The notes under the pieces: model-generated
Databases searched by the model: none
What the model was told of the DNA's origin: nothing
Seen by the model: only the letters and a program-made list of their open reading frames with translations
Made by a program: the position numbers and the translations under genes
Shown: one piece after another, positions 62,301-64,000 of the stretch
Position numbering within the stretch: position 1 is the first letter of the stretch
How the letters are laid out: every line of letters starts with the position of its first letter
From: Leguminivora glycinivorella
Taxonomy: Eukaryota; Arthropoda; Insecta; Lepidoptera; Tortricidae
NCBI RefSeq assembly: GCF_023078275.1
Contig: NC_062979.1
Location: 14,737,848 to 14,801,847, forward strand
DNA: 64,000 nt
Reading direction: 5' to 3'

Positions 62301-63419
62301 TTCTACTCTCGAACTGTTATTAGTCATTTACAGGGTCGTCGCCAGCTTTCCGCGCACGCGCGCAGTATCGAAAAAACTAAAAACGCATTGTTTGGCTCTG
62401 TAACCATGACAACGCATTGTTATAACGATACTGCGCACGTGCGCGGGATGGCTTTGGGCAGATGAGCTGACAGTGCAAACCTTTGCGTCAAAATACAGGA
62501 AACAGTGTGAATTTCACGAAAGTTATTCAAGAAAACTATTAAAAACTAAGTGCATGATCGTAGAAAAACTATTGTATGCAACGGTGTTTAACTGAGTCAA
62601 AAAATACTCGTGGCATCTTAATAACAATTTTCGGCTTCGCCTCAAATTGTTACCTCCTTATTAAATTTTGTTCCAGTGGATACCAACGTCGTGATCAAGT
62701 ACAAGCTCCGAAAAGTAAAGGACGCCAACGGAGTGGAACATCTCGAGACATACGACACCAAGCAAACTGAGCAGTACGGGCGTGTGATTTTCCATCTTAC
62801 CAACTTACCGGGTGGTGAAACTATCGGTAAGTGCGATAAAGTAAAGTTCCTTTAATATAAAAAAGTAAAGGACTCCAACGGATAAACATCCGATCGGGCG
62901 AAATCGCTATGTTTCGTTAGCTACGGCGCAAATTATTTGAATTTTATTCATTAGTTACTAGCACCTTTAAATAAGAGCATTGGAACATTATTATATTCCC
63001 AGGAGCTGCGCATACACTCTTCTATGTACGTATGTACTATATTGCTTTGCTTCCATCATACAGATTTTGAAAACCTAGAAGATAGCACGTAGCTAGGTTT
63101 AGTTAGACGATAAAATAAAACTTATTTATAGGTATTTACTATCTTTATATATAGGTGTAGTACTACATTATTAATGCAACAGCTAATTACATAGGTACTT
63201 GAGTGATTTATACATACTGAATGATTATAAATAACAATAGGTACTTACATATTTCTTTTGTTTACAGGAAAAACGATAAACCAGGTGATGAATGACAACT
63301 GGAAAGACCTAATCAAGCAGCTGGGTCCTCCATACACGCAGGCAGTAGCCAGCAAGGTCCACGAGGTCATAAACAAGCTTTATTCTAATGTGCCTTTTGA
63401 CCAACTCTTCGCGCCATAA
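50507..63419 (+). CDS. Gene B: takeout/JHBP-family secreted protein (242 residues)
   Basis: Five coding exons: 50507-50567, 52236-52470, 59998-60128, 62677-62826 and 63268-63419, all GT-AG, phases 1, 2, 1, 1; total 729 nt including TAA. Residues 1-18 form a signal peptide (LVLFFCVICIIGSRA). The N-terminal ITPCSRSLPTNELTDC pair of cysteines, GIPEFDLEPIDPLPL, the GLKKMEIREVKF strand, the FVGDYETDGAIVLIPVKGNG pair and the MNDNWKDLIKQLG helix are the usual landmarks of the takeout/JHBP fold. Members are secreted carriers of hydrophobic ligands and include juvenile hormone binding proteins and circadian takeout; which one this is cannot be told from sequence alone. Intron 2 (7.5 kb) holds a whole retrotransposon. 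AATAAA lies at 63618-63623, about 200 bp after the stop. Confidence 0.93.
50568..52235 (+). other. Gene B intron 1
   Basis: Contains a GC-richer block at 51318-51700 (GTTCTCGGCCCCTTTATCC, CCGCCTTCGGCTGTGTC) that may be an old retroelement piece. A degenerate tandem at 51850-52040 has units similar to GTCGACATAACTTTTCAAC, AGAACCTTTCAACGGC and ACTTTTTCATCGGAG. No further exon is seen. Confidence 0.5.
52236..52470 (+). CDS. Gene B exon 2
   Basis: Acceptor TTTTGTTACAG, donor GTATGT, 235 nt. Encodes SYITPCSRSLPTNELTDCVT, AEARRIQSEFGKGIPEFDLE and PIDPLPLNDIKANAGTFIIT. The two cysteines probably form the conserved N-terminal disulfide. Confidence 0.93.
52471..53599 (+). other. Gene B intron 2, 5' part
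   Basis: Contains an imperfect (CTTC)n microsatellite at about 53178-53243, which creates two artefactual serine/leucine-rich frames. Otherwise no recognised feature. Confidence 0.5.
53654..53900 (+). repeat. 5' LTR
   Basis: Starts TGTAAGAGGTTTCGCATTCA and ends CGACTCTCTTACA. The short inverted ends TGTAAGAG / CTCTTACA are intact. No clear TATA; an AATATAAAAAAATATTG stretch lies in the 3' half. Confidence 0.95.
54152..55045 (+). CDS. gag of the LTR retrotransposon (297 residues)
   Basis: Structural protein forming the particle that packages the element RNA. The first ~160 residues are helical with the retrotransposon-gag pattern (AAYLSGPALQFY, DDIYDKLKKEFPS, DYYYALDALA). Residues 190-240 are a Ser/Thr/Pro linker. 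The C-terminus is basic and Arg/Gly-rich (YYGGRGRYQPQGQSPRGG), probably binding RNA in place of the CCHC zinc knuckle, which is absent. The ATG at 54152 is in a fair context (TTAACATGG). It overlaps pol. Confidence 0.9.
   Translation: MELEKFNGTTDVEDFIIQYKIVSQVKKYKEEQNKYAIAAYLSGPALQFYKANFNNFASLDDIYDKLKKEFPSRVNYAQAFYYRTQAPHESPLDYYYALDALATKATGINNETFIKHFQRNTSEKYKMYFATIQAQTKEDLRKAVWQYVDIFEADKSPQLNIPLTESVSISLPTTIPDKETLCSSYTITGASTPIASTSAPSYHTPIPSPIPPTTTSASNANESQIPDPHITPMRGTQTRYNFRDSTLRQPQYRSQYYGGRGRYQPQGQSPRGGFTPRQSRNENPNDDQRRGNGAPRR
55042..58308 (+). CDS. pol of the LTR retrotransposon (protease, RT, RNase H, integrase)
   Basis: About 1,088 residues if counted from the TTG at 55042; no ATG starts this frame there. 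It is open upstream into gag and lies in the -1 frame relative to gag, so expression by -1 frameshifting is likely, though I saw no canonical slippery heptamer. Protease: LMDTGAEAS (catalytic D33). RT: first Asp in AELDLNSGY (D331), then LPFGLKTSQAVFQRAMD, and the YXDD box reads YVDN (D394, N395). RNase H: YVDAS (D543), TEKECL (E583), VTDHKAL (D608). Integrase: zinc finger H745, H753, C783, C786; catalytic D813, D873, E909 with DD35E spacing. Everything is intact except the third RT aspartate, which is Asn (codon AAC at 56224). That should abolish or greatly reduce RT activity unless it is supplied in trans. Confidence 0.95.
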   Translation: MNALRSDIHTGKSRLTGYTLISFYSRNYLALMDTGAEASCISLSIINKLNLKYNNESNTLLTLVNNALLQPLGTIRLNIVFGSAVFTYTFQVLNLPRDQFILGTDFAEDYKADINYETGQAILLNKFASPLLRRQEIEIWLSQTNNESPTKDTSVNAVIIQKSGDIPIIKDGDLQLNQHRELFSITEDINSIKVNENLTHTQIQQLKSLLHNYEDRFAYCASNLGAYNGYLIDIETTDEIPVHRPPYRTSAKQRELIEEQVQEMLKNDIIERSQSPYSSPVVIVEKSDGKPRFCIDFRALNKKIKADAYPIPKIEELLACLEGARYFAELDLNSGYWQLRLGKGKEKTSFITQSGLYSFKTLPFGLKTSQAVFQRAMDTVLAELKYKSVLVYVDNIIVYAKTFKEFLLALEQVLRKFQKANLTLKPTKCKIGYTKLTILGHTVSAQGIEPVEERVKAMREAKPPRNLKELRSTLGLFSYYRKFISGFAQVTLPLTELTKKNKKFVWTAEAQTAFEEMKKRICQAPILSYFSSDDDIITRLYVDASDQALGCCLMQGTSQLRPVAFASRKLSEAEKRYAITEKECLGLIWAITYFKQYLWGLEFEVVTDHKALVWLRTRRDMNGRLARWALAIQPWNFKIVYCKGKDNIHADFLSRNPLYDDTQEKPTEQPDGLCLYSFRKSDIEQKQQEDMFCKNILKKMNGERHYKTYHVKNGLLCKKTWVDNTLRDVVVLPENLFSDCMQELHDNAWGGAHFGLFKTLKKFKLRYYIENAEKKIDNYIKSCIKCQEKNMKHTKAPLVNVKVNNFGQQVALDILGPFCKSNEGHRYVIGAIEYLSKYAICKAVPRVTADVISQFLIEYIFCNLGGVKSILTDQGSVFTSKVVQRTVEDYGAKLRHTTAFNPKANGLIERLFKTLNISLSKYVQDNQKDWSVYLPKIIFSYNASVQSSTGLSPYNIVYGREPCLSMDMELNIKEGETHTLEDKANHIKDLQKLAAARIAKVQAKQKIYYDKKTKFTQFAQNDLVMVLKPRRITGRSLKLCRLYKGPYRIIQKLTEVNYIIQRLSSKGKARKEIVHIDKLKKFYPRSIG
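58309..59508 (+). other. 3' untranslated region of the LTR retrotransposon
   Basis: No env-like frame. A direct repeat with divergence (AGATGGCTGGCGGTCAT / AGATTGGCGGCCATGAG, each followed by CCCCCACTTC) lies at 58838-59010. A T-homopolymer of about 30 bases is at 59367-59395, and the polypurine tract ends the region. Confidence 0.75.
59509..59755 (+). repeat. 3' LTR
   Basis: Same 247 bp as the 5' LTR by visual comparison; preceded by the polypurine tract and followed by ATAC. Confidence 0.95.
59998..60128 (+). CDS. Gene B exon 3
   Basis: Acceptor TCTTTGCAG, donor GTAAGT, 131 nt. Encodes FNLEKNTGSMKLFGNMTFVG, DYETDGAIVLIPVKGNGKIS. Matches gene A exon 3 in length and in the G.Y...G...LPI/PV.G.G pattern. 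Confidence 0.93.
60201..60340. mobile_element. PIF/Harbinger-type MITE in gene B intron 3 (140 bp)
   Basis: Ends GGCCGATAGTTCACTATCAT and ATGATAGTGGACTATCGGCC, flanked by TTA (60198-60200, 60341-60343), a TWA duplication. Arms extend through ATTTATCATAGAAAT. Different family from the 44-45 kb pair. Confidence 0.88.
60411..60520. repeat. Imperfect inverted repeat
   Basis: CCACAATAAGTTTGCATCAA with TTTTGATAGCC on the left roughly mirrors GGCTGTCAAAATTGTTGCAC with TTATAGTGG on the right. Probably an older MITE. Confidence 0.5.
60601..61205 (+). pseudogene. C-terminal fragment of a non-LTR retrotransposon polyprotein
   Basis: Reads, with breaks: a CASHKCHCG stretch, WGATHGLSCQRSAGRLSRHA, ALNDIIRRSLTSVNVPAILE, GKRPDGMSLIPWRMGRVLV, then DATCVDTLAPSHL, KYGGLDANYNFVAFGVEALG and FLAQRISIAIQRGNAASILG before TAG. 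This domain is common at the C-termini of LINE polymerases of some animal clades (THGLSC.....R..RH, RPDG.....W..GR.L.WD...VDT). A frameshift near 60650 and a TAG at about 60876-60878, where the family has Trp, show it is dead. Sits in gene B intron 3, same strand. Confidence 0.75.
61206..62299 (+). other. Gene B intron 3, remainder
   Basis: AT-rich. A small hairpin (CTTTTATAGTATAAAAG) lies at about 61655-61675 beside inverted TTTGC / GCAAA words. No exon seen. Confidence 0.4.
62300..62653. mobile_element. Partial copy of the 6.6-7.5 kb foldback-like element
   Basis: Shares in the same order, reversed relative to 7030-7450, GTTATTAGTCATTTACAGG, GCGCGCAGTATCGAAAAAAC, GTGTGAATTTCACGAAAG, CTAAGTGCATGATCGTAG, TATGCAACGGTGTTTAACTG and the stem AACAATTTTCGGCTTCGCCT. 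It ends about 24 bp before exon 4 of gene B, so it provides most of the 3' end of intron 3. Confidence 0.8.
62677..62826 (+). CDS. Gene B exon 4
   Basis: Acceptor TTTTGTTCCAG, donor GTAAGT, 150 nt. Encodes DTNVVIKYKLRKVKDANGVE, HLETYDTKQTEQYGRVIFHL, TNLPGGETI. Six bases shorter than gene A exon 4, a two-codon difference. Confidence 0.93.
62827..63267 (+). other. Gene B intron 4
   Basis: AT-rich, 441 bp. The phrase AAAGTAAAGGACTCCAACGG at about 62862-62881 nearly repeats AAAGTAAAGGACGCCAACGG of exon 4 (62713-62732), a possible small local duplication. Confidence 0.5.
63268..63419 (+). CDS. Gene B exon 5 (C-terminus)
   Basis: Acceptor TTTGTTTACAG. Encodes GKTINQVMNDNWKDLIKQLG, PPYTQAVASKVHEVINKLYS, NVPFDQLFAP, then TAA at 63417-63419. 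152 nt, equal to gene A exon 5. The terminal P.D.L.. motif is typical for the family. Confidence 0.94.
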
Positions 63420-64000
63420 GTTTATTAGGTACTTGTTAAGTTATTACTGTTATTAGCATTAAGGTGCATCCAGAAGGCCTGCCGCGAACACTGCAGTACG
63501 CTGCGGACATCTATCTATAAAAATATTTTATACATTTGAAACTGTGATAATGTTTCGTGTGTGACACTAGCAGTTAATATTTAAATTGTGATTTATCTAG
63601 TTTCTAAGTATTTTGTAAATAAAATTACCTAAGTAATATTTTTACAGTTTCATTTCATAATTCCTATGAAATTTTATAAAAAAAACTTAGGTTGAACATA
63701 TGAAGAAAAAACAAAAAAATCATTTCTTCAAATTGAAACAGGTAGGTAGGTATAGCTCCCGTTTCTCAGGTGGAAGGCAGAAAACATCCCAGTCCCACTA
63801 CGGTTAATATACCTAAGTTTTTTCATACACAACACGCCGCTTCCTTTCAATCTCGATCTCGGCGCTTCTCCGTCCGAATAAATTATACTTAAACGAATAA
63901 GAGCTGCATAACAATACTGGATCTGTGCCTCGGCCCGGCAATTCAAACCACTTGCACCTAGCCGACTGTAATGAAAAGTTCCATCGTGTAGAAAATTAAA
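63420..64000 (+). other. 3' UTR and downstream of gene B
   Basis: AATAAA at 63618-63623 is the best polyadenylation signal. Beyond it no further exon is recognised; the window ends in unassigned DNA. Confidence 0.5.

Overview
This is eukaryotic DNA from an insect, most likely a moth or butterfly (Lepidoptera). The evidence is intron-split genes with GT-AG splice sites, two takeout/juvenile-hormone-binding-protein-family (JHBP) genes, tRNA-derived SINEs, and a dense load of transposon relics whose sequence style (CAGA-microsatellite repeats, CR1/RTE-type tails, short palindromic MITEs) is familiar from lepidopteran genomes. There is no bacterial-style gene packing. Almost all long open frames outside the features below are chance or repeat-derived.

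Host genes. Two takeout/JHBP-like genes lie head to head about 18.4 kb apart. Gene A is on the minus strand (coding exons 32062 down to 24474). Gene B is on the plus strand (50507 to 63419, 242 residues). Each has five coding exons with the same intron phases (1, 2, 1, 1), so they are paralogs. Gene B is intact. Gene A carries an apparent 2-bp loss early in exon 2 that removes the first conserved cysteine codon and shifts the frame. It also has a decayed tandem copy of part of exon 2 just downstream in the next intron.

Transposons. 0-1.3 kb: a mariner with a doubly broken transposase. 3.4-8.7 kb: hAT-type, palindromic and TA-flanked MITEs and a foldback-like repeat. 10-16 kb: an unusual cluster of alternating ATTACCG/CGGTAAT motifs, a CR1-type tail, a 1-kb TIR element and CAGA-bearing repeats. 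16.7-23 kb: a SINE split by a TIR element, tandem repeats, and a LINE tail with a clear target duplication. 24-32 kb: gene A with hAT, RTE-type and other elements in its introns. 33-50 kb: SINEs, seven copies of a palindromic family built on ATCCGATATCGGAT, two Harbinger-type MITEs, and a 2.1-kb inverted-repeat element with a cysteine-rich (CXC-like) coding spacer. 50-64 kb: gene B, whose intron 2 holds a complete, very young Ty3/gypsy-type LTR retrotransposon nested inside a TA-flanked MITE.

The host genes probably make secreted carriers of small hydrophobic ligands. The other recognisable proteins are transposon-encoded. No new multi-gene system could be demonstrated. The least explained structures are the CXC-spacer inverted-repeat element, the ATCCGATATCGGAT family, the ATTACCG cluster and the exon 2 duplication with frameshift in gene A. 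All boundaries were read by eye, and splice sites rest on sequence consensus and paralog agreement only.
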